DNA of 64,000 nucleotides from Sphingomonas sanguinis NBRC 13937 (GCF_001591005.1 NZ_BCTY01000016.1:1-64000); one strand, 5' to 3'. Shown: positions 26,181 to 35,458, counted from the stretch's first letter. Made by a program: numbers and translations. The notes: generated by a model from the letters alone, not told the origin.

Positions 26181-26852
26181 GTGACTCACATACCCGACAT
26201 GCCCGATATCGAATGGCGGATCAGCCCCGGCCTGACGCCCTATGACCAGTCGCTTGCCGAGATGGAGGCGCGCGCCGCCGCCGTGGCGGCGGGCGAGGCG
26301 CGCGAGCTGGTCTGGCTGCTCGAACATCCGCCCGTCTATACGGCGGGGACCAGCGCCGATCCGGTCGAGCTGGTCGACCCGCGTTTCCCGGTGTTCCAGA
26401 CCGGCCGCGGCGGCAAATATACCTATCACGGCCCCGGCCAGCGGACCGGCTATCTGGTGCTGGACCTGACCAAGCGCGGGCGCGACGTGCGTCGCTTCGT
26501 CCACGGGCTGGAGGACTGGCTGATTGCCGCGCTCGCCCGGCTGGGCGTCCATGCCTTCAGCGTCGACGGGCGCGTCGGCATCTGGACCCGCGACGGCGGG
26601 CCGGAGGCGAAGATCGGGGCGATCGGCGTCCGCGTGCGCCGCTGGATCACGCTGCACGGCTTTGCGATCAATATCGCGCCCGACCTGTCCCATTTCGGGG
26701 GTATCGTGCCGTGCGGCCTGCCCGAATTCCCGGTGACCAGTCTTTTTGCGTTAAACGGCGTCAAGTCCTTGGAAACCTTTGACGAGGCACTTGCGTTCAC
26801 ATTTCCGGCTTTCCTCAACGCTCTCGACGCGCTGCGACAAAACGAGGCTTGA
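26181..26852 (+). CDS. lipB: Octanoyl-ACP:protein N-octanoyltransferase (LipB)
   Basis: Transfers octanoate from acyl-carrier protein to lipoyl domains, the first step of lipoate synthesis. The 223 residues contain [35 protein letters not shown], the catalytic Lys in [19 protein letters not shown], and the catalytic Cys in [15 protein letters not shown]. The start is GTG 26181 or the ATG at 26199; the frame is open for another 500 bases upstream but antisense to the membrane protein gene. Confidence 0.96.
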   Translation: MTHIPDMPDIEWRISPGLTPYDQSLAEMEARAAAVAAGEARELVWLLEHPPVYTAGTSADPVELVDPRFPVFQTGRGGKYTYHGPGQRTGYLVLDLTKRGRDVRRFVHGLEDWLIAALARLGVHAFSVDGRVGIWTRDGGPEAKIGAIGVRVRRWITLHGFAINIAPDLSHFGGIVPCGLPEFPVTSLFALNGVKSLETFDEALAFTFPAFLNALDALRQNEA

Positions 26853-26942
26853 GGACCAGACGGTATCCGATTAATGTCCACCCCGATTTGGGTAATAGGG
26901 CCAGCAAGCCGTTCCAAATCCTTTATATCAAGGGAGCTTCCA

Positions 26943-27206
26943 ATGCGTGCAATCATCTCCAAGGTCCTGACGGGCTCGATCATCGCCGGCGCGGCGCTCG
27001 CGGTTTCGGCTTGCGGCTCGAAGACCGAGAACACTGCCGATGCGAACATGACCATGAACGCTTCGGAAGGCATGGACACCGCCACCGACAACATGACCGC
27101 CGTCGACGGCGCCATGAACGGCGGCATGATGGCCAACGACACCATGGGCAACGACATGATGATGGCCAACGACACCATGTCGATGAACGCATCGAACGCG
27201 ATGTAA
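26943..27206 (+). CDS. Small Met/Asn/Asp-rich lipoprotein
   Basis: An 87-residue lipoprotein: signal peptide with lipobox AVSAC (Cys at about 21), then a low-complexity mature chain. Met, Asn, Asp and Thr dominate, with repeated MANDTM/MGNDM units and about 17 methionines in 65 residues. The ATG at 26943 follows AAGGGAGCTTCCA. A good terminator follows. Clustered methionines can bind Cu(I) in other periplasmic proteins, but no such role is shown here. Confidence 0.8.
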   Translation: MRAIISKVLTGSIIAGAALAVSACGSKTENTADANMTMNASEGMDTATDNMTAVDGAMNGGMMANDTMGNDMMMANDTMSMNASNAM

Positions 27207-27234
27207 TCATCATCGGGGCAACCCGATAGGAAGG

Positions 27235-27266
27235 GGCCGTCCGGGCGACCGGACGGCCCTTTTTCA
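27235..27266 (+). terminator. Rho-independent terminator after the Met-rich lipoprotein gene
   Basis: GGGCCGTCCGG and CCGGACGGCCC form an 11-base stem with a short loop, followed by TTTTTC. Confidence 0.88.
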
Positions 27267-27442
27267 TGCCCGCTGAAGTCCCACCGCAACCCCGTCGAAA
27301 TACGGCACTTTCACTACCCTTCCGTAACGACCGACGATCCCCGGCAATCGTCCCGCCCACGCGATTTCCATTTGGGTTAACGGCCGAAAAGCGTTATGTT
27401 TCGGGACGCTCGAAGGCCCTACGGGGGAAGGATCGAAACATA

Positions 27443-28153
27443 ATGAAGGTGGTGCGTACCGCGCTGGTCGCTGGCGTGGCGTTTTGGGGGATGGGTGCCG
27501 CGGCGCCTGCATCGGCACAATTCTTCCTGCAGCCCTACAACTTCCAGGGAAAGCCCGTTCAGGGCGACGAACCCGGCATCGGCCAACCGCTGCCCGGGGC
27601 GACTCCGGCCGAGTTGCGGGCAGGCTTGCTGTGGAACATGCGCGCCGCGCTGAACGTCGCCGCGCTGCAATGCCAGTTTGAGCCGATGCTGGCGACCGTC
27701 GCCAACTATAACGCGATCCTGAAGGACCATGATGCCGAGCTGAAGGGCGCGTTCGACACGCTGGGTGCCTATTTCAAGCGGAAGAACAAGACCCCGCGCG
27801 AAGGGCAGATGGCGCTCGACCAATATGGCACGCGCACCTATTCCAGCTTTGCGGCGGTCGCGGCGCAGCTGAACTTCTGCCAGACGGCGGGCTCGATCGC
27901 CCATGCGGCGGTGTTCACGCCGCGCGGCCATCTGGGCGAGCTGGCGGTCGAGCGGATGCGCGAGTTGCGCAACAGCCTGACCCCCTATGGCGAGCAGCGC
28001 TTCCCCCGCTATATCGGCCGCGAGCAACATATCGTCGCCACCATGCCGCGCCTGGATGCGCTGTGCTGGAACAAGAAGGCCGAATGGGTCGCCAAGAAGT
28101 GCGGTGCGCAGAACTGGCCGCCGGCCGGCGCGACCGCCATCGCCGCGCGCTGA
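27443..28153 (+). CDS. Secreted protein of unknown function with four cysteines
   Basis: 236 residues with a signal peptide (VAGVAFWGMGAAAPASAQ). The mature part is mostly helical, with cysteines in ALQCQFEP, LNFCQTAG, DALCWNKK and AKKCGAQ, probably two disulfides. I do not recognise a named family. The start ATG at 27443 follows GGGGGAAGGATCG. It is a single gene followed by a palindromic repeat. Confidence 0.75.
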   Translation: MKVVRTALVAGVAFWGMGAAAPASAQFFLQPYNFQGKPVQGDEPGIGQPLPGATPAELRAGLLWNMRAALNVAALQCQFEPMLATVANYNAILKDHDAELKGAFDTLGAYFKRKNKTPREGQMALDQYGTRTYSSFAAVAAQLNFCQTAGSIAHAAVFTPRGHLGELAVERMRELRNSLTPYGEQRFPRYIGREQHIVATMPRLDALCWNKKAEWVAKKCGAQNWPPAGATAIAAR

Positions 28154-28160
28154 TCCAAAA

Positions 28161-28291
28161 TCCTCCCCGATATGGGGAGGTGGCAGCGCGGAAGTGCTGA
28201 CGGAGGGGGGGGCTTCCGCTGGGAGCGCCCTGTGTGGAACACCCCCTCCACCACCGCTTCGCGGCGATCCCCCTCCCCGTGCCGGGGAGGA
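28161..28291. repeat. Palindromic intergenic repeat, CCTCCCC/GGGGAGG family, copy 1
   Basis: Outer arms: TCCTCCCCGATATGGGGAGG at the left, and a matching CCCCTCCCC...GGGGAGGA at the right. Inner arms GACGGAGGGGG and CCCCCTCCACC also pair. It lies between the four-Cys protein gene and the ABC-F gene. The same order of elements recurs at 36475-36590. Confidence 0.8.
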
Positions 28292-28340
28292 TGAAAGCGC
28301 CCCCTCCCCTTTCGCCGCAATATTTGCTAGGCGCGCGGCC

Positions 28341-30203
28341 ATGCTCAATCTGAATGGCATCACCGTGCGCCTGGGCGGCCGCACGATCCTCGACGGCGCA
28401 TCCGCGGCGCTCCCCCCCGGCAGCCGGGTCGGCCTGATCGGCCGCAACGGTGCAGGCAAGTCGACGCTTGTCCGCGTGATCGCGGGCCAGCTGGAGGCCG
28501 ATGACGGCGCGTGCGAAATGCCCAAGGGCGCCAAGCTCGGCTATATCGCGCAGGAAGCGCCGGACGGCAGCGCCACCCCGTTCGAGACGGTGCTCGCCGC
28601 CGATATCGAGCGCGCGGAGCTGATGGAGCGCAGCGAGACCGAGAGCGATCCCGAAAAGCTGGGCGATATCTATGAGCGCCTGATCGCGATCGACGCTTAT
28701 ACAGCCCCTGCCCGCGCCTCCAGCATCCTGCAGGGCCTGGGCTTCGACGAGGCGATGCAGGGACGCCCGCTGTCCAGCTATTCGGGCGGGTGGAAGATGC
28801 GCGTCGCGCTCGCCGCGCTGCTGTTCTCCGCCCCCGACGTGCTGCTGCTCGACGAACCGTCGAACCACCTCGACCTCGAAGCGGTGATGTGGCTGGAGGA
28901 TTTCCTCAAATCCTATCGCGCGACGATCCTGCTGGTCAGCCATGAGCGCGACTTCCTGAACAATGTCGTCGACCACATCCTGCACCTGCAGGGCGGCAAG
29001 GTGACGCTCTATCCGGGCGGTTACGATTCGTTCGAGCGCCAGCGCGCCGAGCGGATGGCGCAGCTCGCCGCCGCCAAGGCGAATCAGGACGCGCAGCGCG
29101 CCAAGCTGCAGGACTATATCGCCCGCAACTCGGCCCGTGCCTCGACCGCCAAGCAGGCGCAGAGCCGCGCCAAGATGCTGTCCAAAATGCAGCCGATCGC
29201 CGAGATGGCGAACGACCCGTCGCTGTCCTTCGACTTCCCCGATCCCGACCAGCTGCGCCCGCCGCTGATCACGCTGGACCTGGCGAGCGTCGGTTATGCG
29301 GAAACGCCGATCCTGAAGCGGCTGAACCTGCGTATCGATCCGGACGATCGGATTGCGCTGCTGGGCCGCAACGGCAACGGCAAGACGACGCTCGCCCGCC
29401 TGCTCGCCGCGCAGCTGGCACCGATGGAAGGCGAGATGAACGCCTCGGGCAAGATGCGCGTCGGGTACTTCACCCAGTATCAGGTCGAGGAGCTCGACAC
29501 CGACGACACCGCGCTGGAGCATATGACCCGCATCATGCGCGGCGCGAGCCCGGCGGCGGTGCGCGCGCAACTGGGTCGGTTCGGCTTTTCGGGCGACAAG
29601 GCGACGACCAAGGTCGGCAAGCTGTCGGGCGGCGAACGTGCGCGTCTGGCGCTGGCGCTGATCACCCGCGATGCGCCGCACATGCTGATCCTCGACGAGC
29701 CGACCAACCACTTGGACGTCGACGCGCGCGAGGCGCTGGTCCAGGCGCTCAACATGTACAAGGGCACGGTCGTGCTGGTTAGCCATGATCGCCACATGCT
29801 GGAGATGACGGCGGACCGACTGGTCCTGGTCGACAACGGCACCGCGAAGGAATTCGACGGGTCGCTGGACGATTATATCGCCTTCGTCCTGAAGGGCGAT
29901 GCGGGCCAGGGCGACGCCGCGTCCAAGGCGGACCGCGCGGCGAACAAAAAGGCCTCGGCCGAACAGCGCGAACGCTTCAACGCGATGAAGAAGACGCTGC
30001 GCGGCATCGAGGACGAAATGGCCAAGCTGACCCGCGAACGCGACGCGCTGGACAAGGCGATGAACGATCCCGCCGCCGCCGAGCCGCGCCATGCAAAGCT
30101 GTCGATGGGGGAGCTGAACAAGCGCCGCGCCGAGGTGGTCGACAAGCTGGCCGAGGCGGAAGTGCGCTGGATGGAAGCGGGCGAGGCGATGGAGGCGGCG
30201 TAA
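28341..30203 (+). CDS. ABC-F family ATP-binding protein
   Basis: A 620-residue soluble tandem ABC ATPase that acts on ribosomes rather than in membranes. Domain 1 has Walker A GRNGAGKST and signature YSGGWKMRV; domain 2 has GRNGNGKTT and LSGGERARL; both Walker B motifs end in LLLDEPSNHLD or LILDEPTNHLD. A charged linker lies between them, and a C-terminal coiled coil spans about 545-620. The layout is closest to YheS/Uup-like members. The ATG at 28341 begins at the first beta-strand; an upstream extension to 27987 overlaps the preceding gene and the repeat and is rejected. Confidence 0.93.
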   Translation: MLNLNGITVRLGGRTILDGASAALPPGSRVGLIGRNGAGKSTLVRVIAGQLEADDGACEMPKGAKLGYIAQEAPDGSATPFETVLAADIERAELMERSETESDPEKLGDIYERLIAIDAYTAPARASSILQGLGFDEAMQGRPLSSYSGGWKMRVALAALLFSAPDVLLLDEPSNHLDLEAVMWLEDFLKSYRATILLVSHERDFLNNVVDHILHLQGGKVTLYPGGYDSFERQRAERMAQLAAAKANQDAQRAKLQDYIARNSARASTAKQAQSRAKMLSKMQPIAEMANDPSLSFDFPDPDQLRPPLITLDLASVGYAETPILKRLNLRIDPDDRIALLGRNGNGKTTLARLLAAQLAPMEGEMNASGKMRVGYFTQYQVEELDTDDTALEHMTRIMRGASPAAVRAQLGRFGFSGDKATTKVGKLSGGERARLALALITRDAPHMLILDEPTNHLDVDAREALVQALNMYKGTVVLVSHDRHMLEMTADRLVLVDNGTAKEFDGSLDDYIAFVLKGDAGQGDAASKADRAANKKASAEQRERFNAMKKTLRGIEDEMAKLTRERDALDKAMNDPAAAEPRHAKLSMGELNKRRAEVVDKLAEAEVRWMEAGEAMEAA

Positions 30204-30262
30204 GCCGCCGTCTTTGCGGAGAAGTCGGAGCGGGGCGAGCTTATCCCCCAAAACCCACTTGT

Positions 30263-30370
30263 TCCCCGGCGAAGGCCGGGGTCCAGTTTCTATAACGCAG
30301 GTGGCGCGCCACCCACCGCGTGGGAGGCCATCGCCCGCACACCGCAACTGGACCCCGGCCTTCGCCGGGG
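30263..30370. repeat. Palindromic repeat with arms TCCCCGGCGAAGGCCGGGG, copy 1
   Basis: The left arm at 30263-30288 and the right arm at 30346-30370 are near-perfect reverse complements, including the flanking TCCAGTT/AACTGGA. The core also carries GCGTGGGAGGCCAT. A second copy with the same arms is at 41905-42057. It lies between the ABC-F and DUF3297 genes, which converge. Confidence 0.88.
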
Positions 30371-30388
30371 TACGCGCGATACTTAGGC

Positions 30389-30667
30389 TTACGCTTCTTC
30401 CGAACCCTCGACGGCGTCTTCGCCATCGGCCGGATTCTCGATCCACGCCTCGACCTCGCCGGTCAGCTTCAGGGTCAGCGGGCGGCCATGGCGGTCGACC
30501 TTCTTGCCCAGCGCAACGCGAATCCAGCCTTCGGAAATGCAATATTCCTCGACGTCGCGGCGCTCGGCACCCTTGAAGCGGATGCCGACCCCACGCGAAA
30601 GGAGGTCCTGGTCGAAATAGGGGCTGTCCGGGTTAGTGGACAGGCGATCGGGAACGGTATCGGTCAT
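30389..30667 (-). CDS. DUF3297 family small protein
   Basis: 92 residues, acidic at the C-terminus, with the family pattern LSTNPDSPYFDQDLLSRGVG, RFKGAERRDVEEYCISEGW and LTLKLTGEVEAW. It is cytoplasmic, with no signal and no membrane segment. It belongs to a conserved proteobacterial family of unknown function. It stands alone. Confidence 0.85.
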   Translation of the reverse strand: MTDTVPDRLSTNPDSPYFDQDLLSRGVGIRFKGAERRDVEEYCISEGWIRVALGKKVDRHGRPLTLKLTGEVEAWIENPADGEDAVEGSEEA

Positions 30668-30714
30668 GCTTCGGCCTTAACGCCGACTCGGGGTCGCTGC
30701 CAAGAAGGCCGCCC

Positions 30715-30752
30715 GAGAAAAAGCGGCGCCGGGATTGCTCCCGACGCCGCCA
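30715..30752 (-). terminator. Rho-independent terminator of the glycine-zipper gene
   Basis: Read on the minus strand: GGCGGCGTCGGGAG-CAAT-CCCGGCGCCGC, followed by TTTTTCTC. It lies directly after the stop of the gene at 30759. Confidence 0.85.
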
Positions 30753-30758
30753 AAGGCC

Positions 30759-31151
30759 TTAGTTACAGACCCGCACCTGAACATTGCGGCCCCAATAAGG
30801 GTCCCAGCGCCAGTCGGTCCAGCAGCGCGGCGCATAGCTGCGATACTCATATTGGTACACCGGCGGCGGGGGCGGCGGTGCATAATAGGGGTCGTAACCC
30901 CGATCATAGTAATAGCGGCGATCGACATAGCGCGGCTGGTTGCTGCTCGCGATGGCCGCACCGATGCCCAGGCCAAGTATGCCGCCGATCAGCGCGCCTG
31001 CGGCCGCATCGCCGCGATCGCGGTGATAATAACCGCCATAGCCACCACCCCAGCCACGGCCCCAACGCTGCGCCTCGGCCGGAGCCGCCGCCGTCAACGC
31101 GGTGGCACCCAGGGCGAGGCCCAGTCCCAATTTCTTCCACATCCCATTCAT
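30759..31151 (-). CDS. Secreted glycine-zipper protein
   Basis: 130 residues: signal peptide (LGLGLALGATALTAAAPAEAQ), a Gly/Trp/Tyr-rich stretch, a glycine-zipper segment (AAAGALIGGILGLGIGAAIA, about 50-69), then a Tyr/Pro-rich region and a C-terminus with two cysteines (APRCWTDW and VQVRVCN) that may pair. The ATG at 31151 has GGAGG 6 bases upstream, deciding against the Met at 31202. Glycine zippers often insert into or sit on membranes; the role is unknown. Confidence 0.8.
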   Translation of the reverse strand: MNGMWKKLGLGLALGATALTAAAPAEAQRWGRGWGGGYGGYYHRDRGDAAAGALIGGILGLGIGAAIASSNQPRYVDRRYYYDRGYDPYYAPPPPPPVYQYEYRSYAPRCWTDWRWDPYWGRNVQVRVCN

Positions 31152-31291
31152 ACCGAACCTCCGATACTGATACGCCCGGTCCGCTGACGGCAAAACGCGC
31201 ACGCGGCGTCCGTGTTGCCTGCTCTGCCACTATCGGGCTGAATGGACGCGGAATATGGTGTTTAGTCAGCGTTCAGGAGGGGGAGGAGGTG

Positions 31292-31693
31292 ATGGCGTGT
31301 TGGCTGCTGAAATCGGAGCCGGACAGCTATGGCTGGGACGATCTGGTCCGCGAAGGATCGACCGAATGGGACGGCGTGCGCAATGCCGCCGCCGCGAAAC
31401 ATCTGCGCGCGATGCAGGTCGGTGACCGTGCGATCTTCTATCACAGCGGCAAGGACAAGGCGGCGGTCGGCATCGCAACGATCACGCGCGCGGCCCGGCC
31501 CGATGGCGAGAATGGCCGCTGGGTCTCGGTTCAAGTCGCCCCCGACAGACCGCTGTCCCGGCCGGTGACGCTGGCGGCGATGAAGGCGGATGCGCGACTG
31601 GCCGGACTGCCGATGCTCCGTCAGTCGCGGCTGTCGGTATCGCCGGTGGGTGAGGCCGAGTGGGGCGTGCTGATGGAATTGGCGGGCCTTTAA
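31292..31693 (+). CDS. EVE-domain protein
   Basis: A 133-residue single-domain protein starting MACWLLKSEPDSYGWDDL. This with WDGVRNAAAAKHLRAMQVGD and FYHSGKDKAAVGIA is the EVE fold (PUA-like), thought to bind modified bases or RNA. The ATG at 31292 follows GGAGGGGGAGGAGGTG, a very strong ribosome site. It is divergent from the glycine-zipper gene and converges on the AroE-like gene with a small hairpin between. Confidence 0.93.
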   Translation: MACWLLKSEPDSYGWDDLVREGSTEWDGVRNAAAAKHLRAMQVGDRAIFYHSGKDKAAVGIATITRAARPDGENGRWVSVQVAPDRPLSRPVTLAAMKADARLAGLPMLRQSRLSVSPVGEAEWGVLMELAGL

Positions 31694-31696
31694 AAC

Positions 31697-31715
31697 CTCC
31701 CCGTTCCGGGGAGGG
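31697..31715. terminator. Short hairpin between convergent genes
   Basis: CCTCCCC-GTTCC-GGGGAGG gives a 7-base stem with a 5-base loop in the 22 bases between the EVE and AroE-like stop codons. It matches the outer arm of the CCTCCCC repeat family. It lacks a T-run, so a termination role is only possible. Confidence 0.45.
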
Positions 31716-32534
31716 TCAGCCCAGGCTCCGGGCGTAGTCGGCCGCCTCGCGCACCTGCTCCGGCGTCGGGCGCACGCCGGTGTAGAGCACGAACTGCTCC
31801 AGCGCCTGGATCGTCGCGACCTCGGTGCCGGTGATGACCCGCTTGCCCATCCCGCGCGCGACCGTCAGGAACTTGGTCTCGGGCGGATATTGCACCACGT
31901 CGAAGGCGATTTCGGCCTCGGCGATCATCGCCTCAGGGAAAGCCAGCTGGTCGTCATTGCCGCCGGTCATGCCGATCGGCGTGACGTTGATCAGCAGCGC
32001 GGCGCCCTCGTCCAGCTCGCTCGCCCAGCCGAAGCCGTAAAGATCGGCCAGCTCTCGCCCGACCGCTTCGTTGCGCGCGACAATGGTGCCGTCGGTAAAA
32101 CCCGAATCGCGCAGGGCCGCCGCCACCGCCTTGGCCATGCCGCCGGAGCCGCGCAGCACGAAGGGCGTCGCGCGGTCGATATCGGCGATCAGTTCGACCA
32201 CGGCGGCGTAATCGGTGTTGTAGCCGGTCAGTCGCCCGTCATCGTTGACGATGGTGTTCACGCTGTCGATCGCCGCCGCCGATCCAGCAAGCCCGTCGAG
32301 CATCGGGATCACCGCTTCCTTGAACGGCATCGAGATGGCGCAGCCGCGAATGTTCAGCGCCCGGATGCCGCCCACCGCCGCCGCCAGATCGGTGGTGCTG
32401 AACGACTTGTAGACATAATCGAGCCCGGTCAGTTCATAGAGCCGGTTGTGGAAGCGCGATCCGAAATTACCGGGCCGCGCCGACAGCGACATGCACAGCC
32501 GCGTGTCGCGGCCGATGGGGGGCTTGGTGGTCAT
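31716..32534 (-). CDS. Shikimate 5-dehydrogenase-like protein (AroE superfamily, SDH-L type)
   Basis: 272 residues with the AroE fold: substrate domain, then a Rossmann part with GSGGMAKAVAAAL. The catalytic Lys (SMPFKEAV) and Asp (GYNTDYAA) are kept. The N-terminal substrate loop of true AroE (a PxxHSLSP-type motif) is replaced by MSLSARPGNFGSRFHN, and the NADP-binding NRT after the glycine loop is absent (ARNEA). This points to the shikimate dehydrogenase-like branch with altered substrate or cofactor use, rather than the housekeeping enzyme. Confidence 0.8.
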   Translation of the reverse strand: MTTKPPIGRDTRLCMSLSARPGNFGSRFHNRLYELTGLDYVYKSFSTTDLAAAVGGIRALNIRGCAISMPFKEAVIPMLDGLAGSAAAIDSVNTIVNDDGRLTGYNTDYAAVVELIADIDRATPFVLRGSGGMAKAVAAALRDSGFTDGTIVARNEAVGRELADLYGFGWASELDEGAALLINVTPIGMTGGNDDQLAFPEAMIAEAEIAFDVVQYPPETKFLTVARGMGKRVITGTEVATIQALEQFVLYTGVRPTPEQVREAADYARSLG

Positions 32535-32591
32535 CGGGCCTGTCTAGCGGAATGCGGGTGGGCGCGCATCCCTTGGCCCGCGCTCTGCCGA

Positions 32592-33662
32592 TCACCGCAA
32601 CAATTTCGGATCGATCACCACATGCCGGATATGCTGCCGGTTCCAGGTATAGCTCACATGCACCAGCCCGTCGCGGGTCTGGATCACCGCCGGATAGGCA
32701 TAACCATCGGGCATGGGCTTGCTCTCCAGCGTCAGGACGTTGCGCCAGCGCACGCCATCGTCGGACAGCCCGATGTTGAGCGGCCAGCGCGGCCCGTCGC
32801 CCGGGGTGCCCGGCGCATGCGCGCTGTGATTGTAGACGATCAGCTGACGCCCGTCGGCCAGCGTCACTGCGTCGGTGCCCGCATTGGGATTGGGCAGATC
32901 GATCGCGGCGATCGGCGACCAGCTGACGCCGCCGTCACGCGACCAGCTCTGCGCCAGCGCACCCTGCCGCGTGCGGGCGATCAGTTCCAGCTTGCCGTCC
33001 TTGTGGAACAGGATGCTGGGCTGGATCGCCTCGATATGCATGGGCGAGGCGATGGGTGGGGTGACGGTCCAGCTGCGCCCCTGGTCCGTGCTCCGCTCGA
33101 TACGCAGCGACCAGATATTGGCCTCAGCCGTGCCTTCCTCGCGGCTCGACGGCGACAGCCAGGCGCCATCGGGGGCGATGACCGGCTTGTTCTTGATCGG
33201 GCCCAACACGCCGCCCGGCAGGCGCTCGGGCTTGCTCCATGTCCGTCCGCCATCGCCGGAGCGGATGACCATGCCCCACCATTCGCGCGGGTTGGGCCCG
33301 ACCTTGTAGAACAGGTGGAGCGGCTGACCCGGCGGCTGGAACAGCACCGGGTTCCAGGTGGGATAACGCTGGCCACCGGGCACGATACCGTCGGCGACGG
33401 GCACCGGCGCGGTCCAGCCCTTGGCCTCGCGGCGCGCGAACCAGATACGGACATCGGGGCGGCTCTCGCCCGAACCCGCGAACCAGGCGGCGGCCAGCAT
33501 ACCGTCGGGCAGCTGGACCAGGGTCGAGGCATGGGCCTGCGGATAGGGCGCGGCGGCATCGACGAACTCGGACAGCAGGATCGGCGAGCGTGGCTCCGCC
33601 GCGGGGAGGGCCGAGCCGACCACCGCCATCGGCACCAGCAAGGCTGCTATTGCGATCCGCAT
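32592..33662 (-). CDS. Secreted sialidase-like (Asp-box beta-propeller) protein
   Basis: 356 residues with a signal peptide (AIAALLVPMAVVGSALPA) and a six-bladed propeller pattern. Asp-box-like motifs are SGDGGRTW, STDQGRSW and SRDGGVSW. Early residues (QAHASTLVQLPDGMLAAAWF) and IWFARREAKGW fit the BNR/exo-sialidase-like family. Whether it cleaves sialic acid or another sugar is unknown. The start at 33662 is chosen for the GAAGGA 6 bases upstream; a Met at 33683 lacks one. Confidence 0.8.
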   Translation of the reverse strand: MRIAIAALLVPMAVVGSALPAAEPRSPILLSEFVDAAAPYPQAHASTLVQLPDGMLAAAWFAGSGESRPDVRIWFARREAKGWTAPVPVADGIVPGGQRYPTWNPVLFQPPGQPLHLFYKVGPNPREWWGMVIRSGDGGRTWSKPERLPGGVLGPIKNKPVIAPDGAWLSPSSREEGTAEANIWSLRIERSTDQGRSWTVTPPIASPMHIEAIQPSILFHKDGKLELIARTRQGALAQSWSRDGGVSWSPIAAIDLPNPNAGTDAVTLADGRQLIVYNHSAHAPGTPGDGPRWPLNIGLSDDGVRWRNVLTLESKPMPDGYAYPAVIQTRDGLVHVSYTWNRQHIRHVVIDPKLLR

Positions 33663-33704
33663 ATTCCGTCCTTCGCCGCCCATGGAGAGCCGCGCCGATA
33701 GACG

Positions 33705-34745
33705 CTATCGCCGGATCTCGCCAGCGATCGTGGCGACCAGCGCGGCGGCGGGCATCGCCCGGGCGAGCGGCGCCCCCTGCCCCGCCCATTGCGCGCCATA
33801 GCCATATTCGCCCCGCCCCCGCGCCGCCGCGTTCAGCGCCTTTCCGGCGTCATAGGCGACCGGATAATCCGGGATCGGCGCGGCGAGCGCCTCGGCCAGC
33901 GTCGTGAAGCGATTGGGCAGGCACCGTGCCGGACGCCCCGAAATGGCGCGGGTCATCACCGTATGCGCCGCGCCCTCGCCCATCAGCGTCGCACGGTACG
34001 CCGCATCCGCCGCGCTTTCGGGACAGGCGATGAAGGCGGTGCCGAGCTGCGCCGCGACCGCGCCCAGCGCCAGCGCGGCGGAGACACCCGCCCCGTCCAT
34101 GATCCCGCCCGCCGCGATCACCGGCAGGGTCGTTTGCGTTACCAGCAGCCGGGTCAGCGCCAGCGTGCCCAGCCAGTCGTCGGGGGCATCGGGATCGAAG
34201 ACACCGCGATGGCCACCCGCCTCATAACCCTGCGCGATCACGGCATCCATGCCCGCCCGCTCGGCGGCCTGCGCTTCGGCCAGCGAGGTAACGCTGGCGA
34301 GCAGACGGCATCCCGCCTGTTTCAGCGCCGTCACCTGGGCGGGGGCGGGCAGGCCGAAGTGAAAGCTGACCCAGGCCGGTCGCGCCTCGACCAGCAGGGC
34401 CAGCATCGCATCGTCTTCGCGAAAGCTCGGATAAACGGGCCGCAAAGCCTCAGGCGGTTCGGCCCCGAAAGTGGCGAAGGTAGGACTTAAGGCCTCACAC
34501 CATGCGGCCTCGCGCGCGCGGTCGATACGCGGCGGGGCATGGACAAAGAGATTGACGTTGAACGGCCGGTCGGTCCGCGCCCGCAACTCGGCCAGCATGT
34601 CTCCGGCCAAGGCAGGCGTGTTCGCCCCCAGCGCGATGCCGCCCAGTCCGCCTGCCGCATTGACCGCCGCCGCCATGGCGGGTGTCGATACACCCGCCAT
34701 CGGCGCTTGCAGGATCGGAACCGCTGCGATCAGGGCGTCCGGCAC
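33705..34745 (-). CDS. Nitronate monooxygenase family flavoprotein
   Basis: A 346-residue TIM-barrel FMN enzyme. Start-region [20 protein letters not shown], catalytic-His loop [11 protein letters not shown], phosphate-binding [11 protein letters not shown] and [15 protein letters not shown] are those of the nitronate monooxygenase / 2-nitropropane dioxygenase group. It oxidises alkyl nitronates or similar; NADH-linked members also exist. It ends 40 bases upstream of the sialidase-like gene, same strand. Confidence 0.92.
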   Translation of the reverse strand: MPDALIAAVPILQAPMAGVSTPAMAAAVNAAGGLGGIALGANTPALAGDMLAELRARTDRPFNVNLFVHAPPRIDRAREAAWCEALSPTFATFGAEPPEALRPVYPSFREDDAMLALLVEARPAWVSFHFGLPAPAQVTALKQAGCRLLASVTSLAEAQAAERAGMDAVIAQGYEAGGHRGVFDPDAPDDWLGTLALTRLLVTQTTLPVIAAGGIMDGAGVSAALALGAVAAQLGTAFIACPESAADAAYRATLMGEGAAHTVMTRAISGRPARCLPNRFTTLAEALAAPIPDYPVAYDAGKALNAAARGRGEYGYGAQWAGQGAPLARAMPAAALVATIAGEIRR

Positions 34746-34747
34746 CG

Positions 34748-35458
34748 TCAGCGCGGGGCCTTGGCCCCTTCGATAGCGGCCTGCGGATCGACCGAGGGCG
34801 CGCCTTTGGCAGGTGTGCCGGTATTGGCGATCGATCCGGTGTCGGCGCGCGGGTCCGCCTCGACCTTGTTGACCGCCGCGTCAGCCGCATTGGCGGGAGC
34901 CTCGCCCGCCGCGGGTTCCGCCTTGGCCGCCGGGGCGGCGGGCAGCGGCAGGTTCGATCCCTGCTGGTTGAGGTACAGGATCACGTTCGCGCGGTCCTGC
35001 GGGTTGGAAAGACCGGCAAAGGTCATCTTCGTGCCGGGCGCGAACTTGCGTGGGGACGTCAGCCACGCGTTCATCTTGTCCCAGTCCCATTTGCCGCCGA
35101 CGGCCTTCAGCGCGTCGGAGAAGGCGAAGCCCGCTTTGCCTTGCGCGATACCCTCGCCCAGCGTGGCATAGAGGTTGGGACCGATGCCGTTCGCGCCGCC
35201 CTGGTTGATGGTGTGGCATGCCGCGCATTTCTTGAAGACTTCGGCACCCTTGGCCGCGTCGGCGGTGGGCAGGAGCGAGGCGATCGGCACCTCGGCGGCT
35301 CCGCCGCCCGCACCCTCGGCCTCCACGCCTTCGATGGCATAGCCCATCTTTTCGGGGCGTTCCTCGTGGAAGATCATGCCTCCGACGATCGAAAGGCCCA
35401 ATGCTGCGCCTGCCGCGCCCAGCACCCATCCCGCGATCGTATTGGTCTTTAGGTCCAT
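34748..35458 (-). CDS. Membrane-anchored class I cytochrome c
   Basis: 236 residues: an N-terminal uncleaved anchor ([22 protein letters not shown]), an acidic/Gly linker, a class I heme domain with CAACH and the Met ligand in [11 protein letters not shown], then an Ala/Pro-rich tail of about 60 residues. The layout is that of CycM-type cytochrome c that links bc1 to cytochrome oxidase in alphaproteobacteria. The start ATG at 35458 is chosen because homologues begin at the anchor; a TTG at 35479 is possible. It is divergent from pheA. Confidence 0.9.
   Translation of the reverse strand: MDLKTNTIAGWVLGAAGAALGLSIVGGMIFHEERPEKMGYAIEGVEAEGAGGGAAEVPIASLLPTADAAKGAEVFKKCAACHTINQGGANGIGPNLYATLGEGIAQGKAGFAFSDALKAVGGKWDWDKMNAWLTSPRKFAPGTKMTFAGLSNPQDRANVILYLNQQGSNLPLPAAPAAKAEPAAGEAPANAADAAVNKVEADPRADTGSIANTGTPAKGAPSVDPQAAIEGAKAPR

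Noticed and set aside
27000..27206. Short tandem DNA repeat in the Met-rich lipoprotein gene
   Set aside because: The codons for the repeated residues vary between units, so it is a protein-level low-complexity region rather than a DNA tandem repeat.
27915..30542. An 875-codon open frame on the minus strand across the ABC-F gene
   Set aside because: Shadow of the ABC-F gene and the palindromic repeat; no ribosome site or domain.
31890..33701. A 603-codon plus-strand frame across the AroE-like and sialidase-like genes
   Set aside because: Spans two real genes on the other strand, including their intergenic gap; composition is that of an antisense shadow.
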